The notes: generated by a model from the sequence alone, not told the origin. Shown: positions 1-6,799, counted from the first letter of the stretch. The stretch is 6,887 bases of DNA from an uncultured Bacteroidales bacterium (GCA_947176515.1 CAMWQZ010000058.1:1-6887), one strand, 5' to 3'. Translations and numbers: made by a program.

Positions 1-1
1 G

Positions 2-469
2 TTAAGAAAATATAATAACGTTGAACCGGGAGAAGAACAGTACGCAAATAAGCTGTTAGCAGCGCTTTTCGGCTCTACAGGCCGTAATTTTCGAATTAAC
101 AGACCTTTTCGCTGTGATTATGGCTGTAATATTCATATCGGAGAGAATTTTTTTGCCAATTTTAACTTGACGATACTCGACGAAGCTGAGGTTAGGATAG
201 GAGATAATGTACTTATTGGTCCGAATGTCAGCATTTACACAGCATGCCATCCCATTGAAGTTGCAGAGCGTAATAAATGGATTGAATGGGCTGAGGCGGT
301 AACGATTGGTAATAGCGTATGGATTGGCGGTAGTGTCACTATTTTACCTGGAGTGACAATAGGTGATAATGCAGTCATTGGGGCCGGTTCTGTCGTGACT
401 AAAAACATCCCTGCAGACGTTGTTGTGGCTGGTAATCCTGCACGCGTAATTAAAAAGATTAAAAATTAA
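2..469 (+). CDS. Sugar O-acetyltransferase, LacA/Maa/NodL family (5' end outside window)
   Basis: This is a cytoplasmic acetyl-CoA-dependent O-acetyltransferase of the left-handed beta-helix (hexapeptide repeat) class, which in this family acetylates sugars such as maltose, galactosides or oligosaccharides. The frame is open from the window's left edge, giving 155 visible residues. The family is usually about 180-190 residues, so roughly 30 N-terminal residues lie upstream. Visible residues 1-30 match the end of the N-terminal maltose/galactoside acetyltransferase cap (LLAALFGSTG). Hexapeptide repeats follow from about residue 40 to 135. YTACHP at 79-84 holds the probable catalytic His83, and VWIGG at 106-110 is the conserved acceptor/CoA-site segment. 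NPARVIKKI at 145-153 is the usual family ending. A TTG at 167 could be read as a start, but it lies inside the helix and is not the real one. The sugar acceptor cannot be told from sequence. The next gene starts 6 nt after the stop, so co-transcription is likely. Confidence 0.9.
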   Translation, partial: LRKYNNVEPGEEQYANKLLAALFGSTGRNFRINRPFRCDYGCNIHIGENFFANFNLTILDEAEVRIGDNVLIGPNVSIYTACHPIEVAERNKWIEWAEAVTIGNSVWIGGSVTILPGVTIGDNAVIGAGSVVTKNIPADVVVAGNPARVIKKIKN

Positions 470-475
470 ATACAT

Positions 476-1357
476 ATGAAAAAACTTATAACACTAACAC
501 TTTTGTTTTGTGCACTTATGCTTAACGCTAATCCCCCGGCAATAGAGTTGCCCTTGTGGCCTGACGGAGCCCCTGACTCCAACGGTCTGACTCCTGCTGA
601 TGAATCTGGAGCGTCATCGTTTATTATGGGTATCTCTAATCCCATTCTTTATGTATATCCTGCCGCAAAACCTAATGGCACGGCTATAATAATGCTACCA
701 GGCGGAGGTTATGTGGGTGTGGCAATGGAGCATGAAGGGCACGATATGGCAGATTGGTTTAACGCGATGGGCGTAACTTACGCAGTGCTAAAGTACCGTA
801 TGCCTAACGGACACTCAGATGTGGCTTTAAGCGATGCAGAACAAGCTATGAGAATTGTAGCAGAGCATGCCAAAGAGTGGGGTGTTAATCCTAAGTCAAT
901 TGGCATTATGGGCGCATCAGCCGGAGGTCATCTTGCCACAACGCTTGCTACTCATTATTCATCTGACGAAACGCGTCCGGCGTTTCAGGTGCTGTTTTAT
1001 CCGGTGGTAAGTATGCAGGATGATTTCACTCACTTTGGGTCGCGCGAAGCGCTATTAGGTAAATCCTATACACCAGAGGATGTCGAGCGATTCAGTAATG
1101 AGTTACAGGTAAATGCCAATACACCCAAGGCATTTATAATGGTCTCATCTGATGATGATGCAGTGCCTCTGGCTAATAGTCTGCGTTATCTTCAGGCTCT
1201 TACCGACGCCAGTGTGCCGTCAGCGCTTCATGTATATCCTGTTGGAGGTCATGGCTGGGGCTATCGTGACAGTTTCCCATACAAAGCTGCTTGGACTGCT
1301 GAATTGCGTGACTGGCTTATTCGGGAAGTGTTCCCAGTTGCAGCAATCAAAGACTGA
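476..1357 (+). CDS. Exported alpha/beta-hydrolase esterase, acetylxylan-esterase-like
   Basis: The 293-residue product is predicted to hydrolyse ester bonds, most likely acetyl or acyl groups on carbohydrates, outside the cytoplasm. Residues 1-18 form a short signal peptide: MKK, a hydrophobic run, then LNA with likely cleavage before Asn19. No lipobox Cys is evident at the cleavage site. The mature part starts with the PLWPDGAP segment typical of this Bacteroidota esterase group. LPGGGY at 74-79 provides the oxyanion loop. GASAGG at 146-151 is the nucleophile elbow with Ser148. SSDDDAVP at 224-231 supplies the acid (Asp227 or Asp228), and GGHGWG at 257-262 the catalytic His259. All triad positions are present, so the enzyme should be active. 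It follows the O-acetyltransferase by 6 nt, which suggests linked acetyl-sugar metabolism (inference). The exact substrate (xylan, other glycans, feruloyl esters) cannot be decided. The ATG at 476 is chosen because it begins the signal peptide. Confidence 0.88.
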   Translation: MKKLITLTLLFCALMLNANPPAIELPLWPDGAPDSNGLTPADESGASSFIMGISNPILYVYPAAKPNGTAIIMLPGGGYVGVAMEHEGHDMADWFNAMGVTYAVLKYRMPNGHSDVALSDAEQAMRIVAEHAKEWGVNPKSIGIMGASAGGHLATTLATHYSSDETRPAFQVLFYPVVSMQDDFTHFGSREALLGKSYTPEDVERFSNELQVNANTPKAFIMVSSDDDAVPLANSLRYLQALTDASVPSALHVYPVGGHGWGYRDSFPYKAAWTAELRDWLIREVFPVAAIKD

Positions 1358-1458
1358 AATCTTACGACAATTTGGCATATTTAACAGCAACATGCATGAT
1401 TATATGCTAAAATATCATTAATTTTGTTGTTGCGAAAACAAAAATATCTGTCATTTAA
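1358..1458. other. Intergenic gap with nested inverted repeat
   Basis: This 101-nt A/T-rich gap separates the acetyltransferase/esterase pair from the four-gene mnmA run and is the longest non-coding stretch in the window. It contains GCAACA at 1387-1392 facing TGTTGC at 1428-1433. Inside these, ATGAT at 1396-1400 faces ATCAT at 1414-1418. The arms are not concentric: 3 nt separate them on the left and 9 nt on the right. The right-hand spacer carries the candidate -7 element. No T-run follows on the + strand, so this does not look like an intrinsic terminator for the esterase. It could be an operator or chance in A/T-rich DNA. Confidence 0.3.
1419..1426 (+). promoter_or_regulatory. Candidate Bacteroidota promoter -7 element for the DUF5106-mnmA-DUF151-surE run
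   Basis: TAATTTTG matches the Bacteroidota primary sigma factor -7 consensus TAnnTTTG exactly. It lies 32 nt before the ATG at 1459, so the transcript would have a short leader of roughly 25 nt. No good -33 TTTG is present about 19 nt upstream, where the sequence around 1396-1399 is ATGA; the -33 element is often weak in this phylum. The position at the only sizeable gap before a tight gene run supports the call. A chance match in A/T-rich DNA remains possible. Confidence 0.5.
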
Positions 1459-2346
1459 ATGAAAAAATTATTCCTGACTATATCTGTTTGCATCATTAGT
1501 GCACTACAAACTATTTCGGCTCAGCAGCCTGACCAATTGTTCCCTTATCCACAACCGCCTGAGGATATGACCAATCTCTATGAGCGTTGCAATTATCTTG
1601 TATATAAATTCTGGGATCAATGTGATATTAAGTCTGCCTTCTCAAAAAAAGCTAAATTGAACGCCGCCTTTGGTGATTGGCTTGGATTTATGCCATATGC
1701 GTCGGCTGATACAGTTTATATGGCTATTGATAATTTCCATAAGTCTATAAAGAAGTCGGGTGAGCACTCTCTTGCTATTGCAAAAATGGCGGAGAATTGG
1801 CTTTATTCTGACACTGCAAGATATCGTTCAGATGAGTTGTACGGTAAGTTTGTTGATGCTGCCGTAGCTAACAAGAAGATTCCAGCTGCAGATCGTCAGT
1901 ATTTTGAAAAGCAAAAACTGATTATTGATAATAGTAGCGTGGGCAAACTTGTGCCTGACATTGAACTAACCTTAGCTGACGGAACAAAAACAAGCTTTGC
2001 TGCTGACACATCAGCATATACCGTGCTTTTTATCTACGAACCTGATTGCCTTGACTGCACCTTTTCGCGAGTGAGACTTGCAGCAGACATGGTGCTCAAT
2101 CAGCTAAATGATGCCGGCATAGTCAGAATCATTAGTCTGTATGCCGGTGAACCGGATGCTGGTTTTTCAGCGGCAGCAACAGCATTTCCCGAAAAATGGA
2201 TTAATGTCGCATCGCCTGAAACAAGTAAGTATTTTGATATGAGAGTTAAACCGGCAATATATTATCTCGATAAAGACCATCGAGTTATTGCCAAAGAGGT
2301 TTCGGTCGATAAGCTGCTCAATGCTTTCAGGTCTTTGATTCAATAA
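1459..2346 (+). CDS. Exported DUF5106 protein with C-terminal thioredoxin-like domain
   Basis: This 295-residue protein has a signal peptide at residues 1-21 (hydrophobic core, cleavage after ISA, mature start QQPDQ), so it is probably periplasmic. Residues about 28-155 carry features of the Bacteroidota DUF5106 domain: FPYPQPPEDM near the start, then ERCNYLVYKFWDQCD at 42-56, followed by a helical region. From about 160 to 295 it resembles a TlpA/AhpC-type thioredoxin fold: VGKLVPDIEL at 161-170, a strand TVLFIYEPDC, the Cys-Leu-Asp-Cys motif at 197-200, and a probable cis-Pro at 265 in RVKPAIYYLD. The CxxC and cis-Pro favour a thiol-disulfide role, but the partner is unknown and DUF5106 has no firm function. 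Cys44 and Cys55 in the N-terminal half could be further redox-active or structural thiols. It is the first gene of a run with 12-14 nt gaps, yet its exported location separates it from the cytoplasmic neighbours. Confidence 0.82.
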   Translation: MKKLFLTISVCIISALQTISAQQPDQLFPYPQPPEDMTNLYERCNYLVYKFWDQCDIKSAFSKKAKLNAAFGDWLGFMPYASADTVYMAIDNFHKSIKKSGEHSLAIAKMAENWLYSDTARYRSDELYGKFVDAAVANKKIPAADRQYFEKQKLIIDNSSVGKLVPDIELTLADGTKTSFAADTSAYTVLFIYEPDCLDCTFSRVRLAADMVLNQLNDAGIVRIISLYAGEPDAGFSAAATAFPEKWINVASPETSKYFDMRVKPAIYYLDKDHRVIAKEVSVDKLLNAFRSLIQ

Positions 2347-2358
2347 GAAAAGCTAAAA

Positions 2359-3456
2359 ATGAGAGTAGCAGTTCTGATTTCAGGAGGTGTCGATAGTGCG
2401 GTTGCCGTTGAGCGCTTGCTTGCGCAGGGTCACGACCTTCACCTTTTTTATATACGCATAGGGCTTGACACTGACGAGGGTGACTGTTCGGCTGAAGAAG
2501 ATATTGAGATGTGCAGTTTTATAGCACGTCGCTATGGATTGCCGTTCGATGTCGTTTCGCTTCATCAGGAGTATTGGGATAATGTGATGGAATATGCTCT
2601 GCGCACTGTGCGCGCAGGTCTGACTCCCAATCCTGACCTGATGTGCAATAAAATGATTAAATTTGGATTTTTCGAGCAACGTTGGGGGCACGAGTTTGAC
2701 CGTACTGCAACCGGCCACTATGCGACAACGCGCATTATTGGAGACCGCGTATGGCTTGGAACAGCCATCGACCCGGTTAAAGATCAGACTGACTTTCTTG
2801 CCCGGATTTCTTACGACCAGCTGTCCCATCTCATGTTCCCGATTGGCGATTTGCCTAAGTCTGTTGTAAGGGAAATGGCGTTGGCTGCAAATCTTCCGAA
2901 CGCGCGACGCAAGGACTCCCAGGGCATATGCTTTTTGGGAAAGATTAACTATAATGACTTTATTCGTCGCCATCTTGGTGAAAAACCGGGCCCTATTATC
3001 GAAATCGAAACAGGTCGCAAGCTCGGTGAGCATCGTGGATTTTGGTTCCATACTATCGGCCAGCGCAAAGGCTTAGGCCTTAGTGGCGGACCATGGTATG
3101 TAGTGAAAAAAAACATTGATGATAATGTAATCTATGTTTCTAATGGCTATGATACCGATAAACAATATGGTAAGACTATCCATATTGACGAGATGCACTT
3201 TATCACCGATAATCCTTGGGACGCAGATTGTCAGAAGATTGCTATAACGTTTAAGAATCGTCACATGCCTGAATTTCTGCCGGCGACAATCTCAAAAGCG
3301 GCCGATGGCAGCTATGTAATCGAGTCTGAACGCAAAGTGCAGGGCATCGCCCCCGGCCAGTTTGCCGTTATTTATGATCCGGCAGCCTCGGTATGCATTG
3401 GTTCAGGGATAATCACGGGTCGCAGTGTGACCGATATAAATAATATTAAGAGCTAA
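2359..3456 (+). CDS. mnmA: tRNA-specific 2-thiouridylase MnmA
   Basis: MnmA activates the 2-carbonyl of the wobble uridine U34 in tRNA(Lys), tRNA(Glu) and tRNA(Gln) with ATP and inserts sulfur to give s2U34. The 365-residue length is normal for the family. The N-terminal PP-loop ATPase signature SGGVDSA is at residues 8-14. TPNPDLMCN at 89-97 holds the first catalytic Cys96, and QGICFLGKI at 188-196 the second, Cys191. TGHYA is at 118-122, KDQTDFL at 141-147 and HTIGQRKGLG at 231-240. The C-terminal beta-barrel carries GIAPGQFAVIYD at 329-340 and GSGII at 348-352. Asp93 and Cys96 have the spacing proposed for iron-sulfur cluster ligands in E. coli MnmA, so this enzyme may be cluster-dependent (inference). 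It lies 12 nt after the DUF5106 gene and 13 nt before the DUF151 gene. The ATG at 2359 begins directly at the PP-loop strand, as expected. Confidence 0.96.
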   Translation: MRVAVLISGGVDSAVAVERLLAQGHDLHLFYIRIGLDTDEGDCSAEEDIEMCSFIARRYGLPFDVVSLHQEYWDNVMEYALRTVRAGLTPNPDLMCNKMIKFGFFEQRWGHEFDRTATGHYATTRIIGDRVWLGTAIDPVKDQTDFLARISYDQLSHLMFPIGDLPKSVVREMALAANLPNARRKDSQGICFLGKINYNDFIRRHLGEKPGPIIEIETGRKLGEHRGFWFHTIGQRKGLGLSGGPWYVVKKNIDDNVIYVSNGYDTDKQYGKTIHIDEMHFITDNPWDADCQKIAITFKNRHMPEFLPATISKAADGSYVIESERKVQGIAPGQFAVIYDPAASVCIGSGIITGRSVTDINNIKS

Positions 3457-3469
3457 GAGCTGTATAATT

Positions 3470-4111
3470 ATGGAAGAGCGTATTAGGCTTAAAGTTATGG
3501 GCATTTCCTATAGTCAGCTCCAGTCAGGAGCCTACGCCTTGTTGCTGAGCGAGGAAAATGGTCCGCATAAGATTCCTATAGTCATCGGCGGTGCCGAGGC
3601 TCAATCTATTGCCGTTAAGATGGAAGGAATAATTCCGCCACGTCCTCTGACTCACGATCTTTTTGTTAGTTTTGCTCACGCCTTTGGAGTGAAGCTTGCA
3701 GAAGTATTTATTTACAAGTTTGAGGATGGCATCTTCTATTCTGAACTGACCTTTAGCGACGGCACAAGAACCGTGCAGCTTGATGCTCGCACATCTGATG
3801 CGATAGCAATCGCCATGCGAACCCACGCTCCGATTTTTACGACACGTGAGGTTGTCAACGAAACGGGATTTGTCATTAATGACAGCGAATTAGCTGATTC
3901 TGCTGAGAACGCGCAGGATGCTGACTCGGTGATTGACTCGGATTTGCCTGGTGCTGATTATTTTGCAGAGCCTAAACTCGAAAATTATGCAATCGAGGAA
4001 CTCGAGCGCACTCTTGCTCAGCTTATCGAAGACGAGAACTATGAGGAGGCCGCACGTGTTAATGAAATATTACAGCGTAAACGCGCAGCGCGCGATGGCG
4101 ATAATTCATAA
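3470..4111 (+). CDS. DUF151 'bifunctional nuclease' domain protein with C-terminal UVR motif
   Basis: The 213-residue cytoplasmic protein has a DUF151/BFN domain at about residues 4-135. Its features are IPIVIGGAEAQSIA at 35-48, RPLTHDL at 58-64 and DARTSDAIAIA at 105-115, which corresponds to the family's DxRxSDAxA segment. A strongly acidic linker at about 138-170 joins it to a UVR motif at about 175-207 (EELERTLAQLIEDENYEEAARV), a helical hairpin like that used for protein contact in UvrB, UvrC and McsA. DUF151 proteins are annotated as nucleases from plant BFN members, but activity in bacteria is poorly established. The DUF151-UVR combination is known in several bacterial lineages. The gene sits 13 nt after mnmA and 14 nt before surE, in the same likely transcript. 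The ATG at 3470 is preceded by A/T-rich sequence and has no competing in-frame start nearby. Confidence 0.88.
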   Translation: MEERIRLKVMGISYSQLQSGAYALLLSEENGPHKIPIVIGGAEAQSIAVKMEGIIPPRPLTHDLFVSFAHAFGVKLAEVFIYKFEDGIFYSELTFSDGTRTVQLDARTSDAIAIAMRTHAPIFTTREVVNETGFVINDSELADSAENAQDADSVIDSDLPGADYFAEPKLENYAIEELERTLAQLIEDENYEEAARVNEILQRKRAARDGDNS

Positions 4112-4125
4112 AAACTTATAAAATA

Positions 4126-4923
4126 ATGTCAGAGACTTCATCACCCAAGGCCACTGGCCGACCACTTATATTTATTTCTAACGACGATAGTATATCTGCC
4201 CCAGGCTTGCATCGTCTGGTCGATTATGTAAAAGACTTTGGCGACGTTATTGTAGTGGCGCCTGAGGAGCCTCATTCGGGCATGTCGTCGGCTTTTACTG
4301 TGAGTGATGCACTTCGCATCAACGAGCTCGATGACTATAACGGCGCGCGCATGTTCACGGTCAATGGCACTCCTGTCGATTGCGTGAAGCTCGGTCTTTA
4401 TGCTGTCACGCCGCGCAAACCTGATATTATGCTCGCCGGCATAAACCATGGTTCAAACTCTGGCAACTCGATAATTTATTCTGGCACAATGGGTGCCGTT
4501 TTAGAGGGTTGCATGGAGGGGATACCTTCGGTCGGTTTTTCATTGCTTCATCACTCTATAGCAGCTGACTTTAGCCTTTCAGCGCCATTCGTATCTGAAA
4601 TTGTAAAAAAGGTCTTGGACGAAGGTCTTCCACATGGCATCTGTTTGAATGTTAACATTCCTGCTAAGGTTGTTCCTGTAGGAGTGCGCACATGTCGTGC
4701 CGCGCGTGGCCATTGGTCTGATGGTTATAGCCGTTATCTTGACCCTCAGGGAAATCCGTTCTACATGCTCAATGGCCGTTTTATCAATGAAGATAAAGAC
4801 GCGACCGACACAGATGAATACTGGTTGGCACGTAACTATATTTCAGTTGTCCCCGTAACACCCGAAATGACTTACACGCCTGCTATCAAAGACATGGCGC
4901 GTCTTTTCGATACTCAGGAGTAA
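4126..4923 (+). CDS. surE: 5'/3'-nucleotidase SurE
   Basis: SurE is a metal-dependent phosphatase that removes phosphate from nucleoside 5'- and 3'-monophosphates, and in some bacteria short polyphosphate. It is linked to stationary-phase survival and nucleotide salvage. The 265-residue product has all the family landmarks: SNDDS at 18-22 with metal ligands Asp20 and Asp21, APEEPHSGMSS at 45-55 with Ser51, NGTPVDCV at 80-87, and AGINHGSNSGNSIIYSGTMGA at 104-124 with Asn107 and the YSGT segment. The usual NDDG reads NDDS here. The first 12 residues (SETSSPKATGRP) are a polar extension before the first beta-strand. The ATG at 4126 is the only start before that strand and lies 14 nt after the DUF151 gene. 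It is the last gene of the + strand run and ends 1 nt from the stop of the opposing EFR1 gene. Confidence 0.95.
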   Translation: MSETSSPKATGRPLIFISNDDSISAPGLHRLVDYVKDFGDVIVVAPEEPHSGMSSAFTVSDALRINELDDYNGARMFTVNGTPVDCVKLGLYAVTPRKPDIMLAGINHGSNSGNSIIYSGTMGAVLEGCMEGIPSVGFSLLHHSIAADFSLSAPFVSEIVKKVLDEGLPHGICLNVNIPAKVVPVGVRTCRAARGHWSDGYSRYLDPQGNPFYMLNGRFINEDKDATDTDEYWLARNYISVVPVTPEMTYTPAIKDMARLFDTQE

Positions 4924-4924
4924 T

Positions 4925-5689
4925 TTATTCAAGAAAATATTGACCTTTGTCTTTAGTGGCGTTGCCGTATTCGACAGCGTCGCTTGGACATATATGATAA
5001 CATCTGAGACATAACGCGCATCGGTCATGCCACTGTGGACATTTGGCGCCCATCGTGATATTGTCCATCGGGCAAGCTCGCGCACATTTTCCGCACCCAG
5101 TGCAATTCGCATTTGTTTTAAACGGCTTGGGCGACATGCAGAATCTAACGAAATAAGGATAAATTATCCCCGTTTTAATCTTAGGCCACGAACCTTTGGT
5201 GAGCATATCGCCTGCGGTTCCTTTATTAATATGGTCAGCGATTTCAGCTATGCGCGTGGGTGCTTGTTCGAGTTTTTGGGCAGCCAGGTCTGGACTGTCT
5301 ACGTCAAAACCTTTCATCAGCACATAGGTGTTAGGCATGATGACTGTATATGCGTTGGTTGCCGTCCACTTACGCTCAGCGATAAATTTTCGCCATTGGG
5401 CGGCAGTTTCTCCTGTGTCGTCGCCACATGTGGTCACCATGTAATGGATAGCCTTGTCAGCACCTTCAAAATTACATTCCTTTATGAAACGTTTCACGAC
5501 CGGTGGCACACCCCATGAATAAGTCGGGAATATCCATATTATTCGTTTGCTATCAGTTTTGAGCTGGCTTTTGGTAGGGTCATATAATATTTCTCCCTTT
5601 AATTGTAGGATTTCTTCCTCGTGGAGCAACTTGCCGAGTTCCCGGGCAACAAAATGGCTGTTGCCTGTGCCGCTGAAAAATATAATCAT
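4925..5689 (-). CDS. EFR1-type ferredoxin: flavodoxin fold plus two [4Fe-4S] motifs
   Basis: The 254-residue cytoplasmic protein joins an N-terminal flavodoxin-like domain to a C-terminal ferredoxin domain, the architecture of the EFR1 family. FSGTGNS at residues 5-11 is the FMN phosphate-binding loop, and PTYSWGVPP at 55-63 is the usual second flavin-site segment. The ferredoxin part has Cys196-x2-Cys199-x2-Cys202-x3-Cys206 and Cys224-x2-Cys227-x2-Cys230-x3-Cys234, each followed by Pro. All eight ligands are present, so two [4Fe-4S] clusters are expected. It presumably passes electrons between a flavin and the clusters, but donor and acceptor are unknown. The start at 5689 places the FMN loop immediately at the N-terminus, as in the family. 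It begins 3 nt after the stop of the upstream DUF2027-Smr gene, so the two are probably co-transcribed. Its stop is separated from that of surE by one base. Confidence 0.9.
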   Translation of the reverse strand: MIIFFSGTGNSHFVARELGKLLHEEEILQLKGEILYDPTKSQLKTDSKRIIWIFPTYSWGVPPVVKRFIKECNFEGADKAIHYMVTTCGDDTGETAAQWRKFIAERKWTATNAYTVIMPNTYVLMKGFDVDSPDLAAQKLEQAPTRIAEIADHINKGTAGDMLTKGSWPKIKTGIIYPYFVRFCMSPKPFKTNANCTGCGKCARACPMDNITMGAKCPQWHDRCALCLRCYHICPSDAVEYGNATKDKGQYFLE

Positions 5690-5692
5690 GGC

Positions 5693-6799
5693 TTAGTGTT
5701 TATTCGGATTTCCGCTGATTGTCACTTGAGTCGCCCCGTAGCCATATTCTCTGAATGATGCATCCTGGACTCCGCAATTCTTATAGCGGTAATTAAACTC
5801 TTTTAGTAATGCCTGACGAAGCACTCCTTCGCCTTTGCCATGGATAAACACAATCTTTTTACCACCAAAATTGATGTTTTCGTCCATCACTTCGCGGAAT
5901 TTGTCAATCTGATAATTGAGAATTTCGGCATTTGACATTCCGTTCCAATTGTCAAGCAATTCGCTGATATGTAGGTCGACAACCAGAGGCTCATTATTCT
6001 TCTGAGCCTTTTTGCTAATATCGCGTCGTTTTATAGGTTGTGCTTTTGGTTTTATGACTTTTTCAATCTGCACTTCTGGCTCCTTGTTGACAATGGAGAG
6101 AGCTCCTCGCTGAGGCTCGTCATTGATGACTATGTCGAGTGCTATCACAGGCTCGTCGAAATAGACATTAGGATGGAAACAGTGAAGTCTCGCAAACTTG
6201 GTTGTATCAAGGCGTGACTCATATGCGACGGGGGCCTTGAGCGTAAATTCTTTATCACGCTTGAATGCTACAAATTGCACAGACACTCGGTCGATTTCAG
6301 GTAAATCGCCGACCGATAATTCTGCAAGGAGTAGTTGGAAGTTTGGCTCGACCACTCCGGCATATCGAGTAGTCCACTGCTCGCTGGTGTCGCCTCGTGT
6401 TAGGAACGTAAAGTAGAGATAATAATTTGAGTCATTGACAAGATATGTGTCAAATCCGCTTTGTGATAGCCTTTTTAAATCATGCGGCTCAAATGCGAGC
6501 ACAACGTTTAAAGAGTCTCCTTCTGGAGTCTCCTCGATGGGCTCTTCTTCGACAACAAGCTTGTCTGTTGATTTGCTTGGGGCTGGCGTCGGTGTCTGGC
6601 TTGCAGGTTTTACCACAGCCTCTGCTTGCTTCGGGGACGCAGGTTGCGCGGTAGCCACTACCACACATTCGCGCAGAAGTATTGGGGTCTCAAATCCATC
6701 CTCGTCAGCCACGTAGGCCATATTATCTTTAATTTTAACAACTGTGCCGCCTCCGACATCATTCAGAAAGCGCACTGTATCTCCTATTTTTGCTGCCAT
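5693..6799 (-). CDS. DUF2027 domain protein with C-terminal Smr domain
   Basis: With the start chosen here the product has 368 residues. Residues 1-48 look like a small beta-barrel of KOW/Tudor type (KIGDTVRFLNDVGGG). Residues 49-94 are a Pro/Ala/Lys then Glu-rich linker. Residues about 95-235 form the DUF2027 domain (DSLNVVLAFEPHD onward). A basic linker at about 238-271 leads to a C-terminal Smr domain with VDLHI at 274-278 and HGKGEGVLR at 320-328. Smr domains in MutS2 and SmrB cleave nucleic acid or act on stalled ribosomes, and the DLH and HGKG residues tied to this are present, so nucleic-acid binding or nicking is plausible but unproven. The frame stays open to an ATG at 6850, with another ATG at 6829. 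The ATG at 6797-6799 (reverse strand) is preferred because MAAKIGDTVRFL is the conserved family start and a promoter -7 element overlaps the longer reading. Cytoplasmic; no signal peptide. Confidence 0.88.
   Translation of the reverse strand: MAAKIGDTVRFLNDVGGGTVVKIKDNMAYVADEDGFETPILLRECVVVATAQPASPKQAEAVVKPASQTPTPAPSKSTDKLVVEEEPIEETPEGDSLNVVLAFEPHDLKRLSQSGFDTYLVNDSNYYLYFTFLTRGDTSEQWTTRYAGVVEPNFQLLLAELSVGDLPEIDRVSVQFVAFKRDKEFTLKAPVAYESRLDTTKFARLHCFHPNVYFDEPVIALDIVINDEPQRGALSIVNKEPEVQIEKVIKPKAQPIKRRDISKKAQKNNEPLVVDLHISELLDNWNGMSNAEILNYQIDKFREVMDENINFGGKKIVFIHGKGEGVLRQALLKEFNYRYKNCGVQDASFREYGYGATQVTISGNPNKH

Noticed and set aside
167..469. A 100-residue gene starting at TTG 167
   Set aside because: The same frame is open to the window edge and the upstream residues match the acetyltransferase family, so this is an internal codon of a longer, edge-truncated gene.
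1152..1421. An 89-codon + strand frame overlapping the end of the esterase and the intergenic gap
   Set aside because: It overlaps the esterase segment coding for the catalytic Asp and His, has no recognisable motif, and covers the promoter candidate.
1387..1433. Intrinsic terminator after the esterase
   Set aside because: The inverted repeats are short and A/T-rich and are followed by an A-rich rather than T-rich stretch on the + strand.
1423..1452. Alternative promoter pair TTTG (1423-1426) and TATCTGTC (1445-1452)
   Set aside because: The second element matches TAnnTTTG poorly and would put the transcript start almost on the ATG; the exact match at 1419-1426 is better placed.
2380..3051. 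A 223-codon open frame on the - strand inside mnmA
   Set aside because: It is wholly antisense to a well-recognised mnmA, shows no family motif I know, and is best explained as an open shadow frame.
5027..5518. A 163-codon open frame on the + strand inside the EFR1 gene
   Set aside because: It overlaps the EFR1 coding strand in antisense, has no recognisable domain, and the EFR1 frame carries all expected motifs.
4925..5689. Possible defence, CRISPR or mobile-element content anywhere in the window
   Set aside because: No direct-repeat array, transposase, recombinase or toxin-antitoxin signature is visible; all eight genes belong to recognisable metabolic, redox or housekeeping families.
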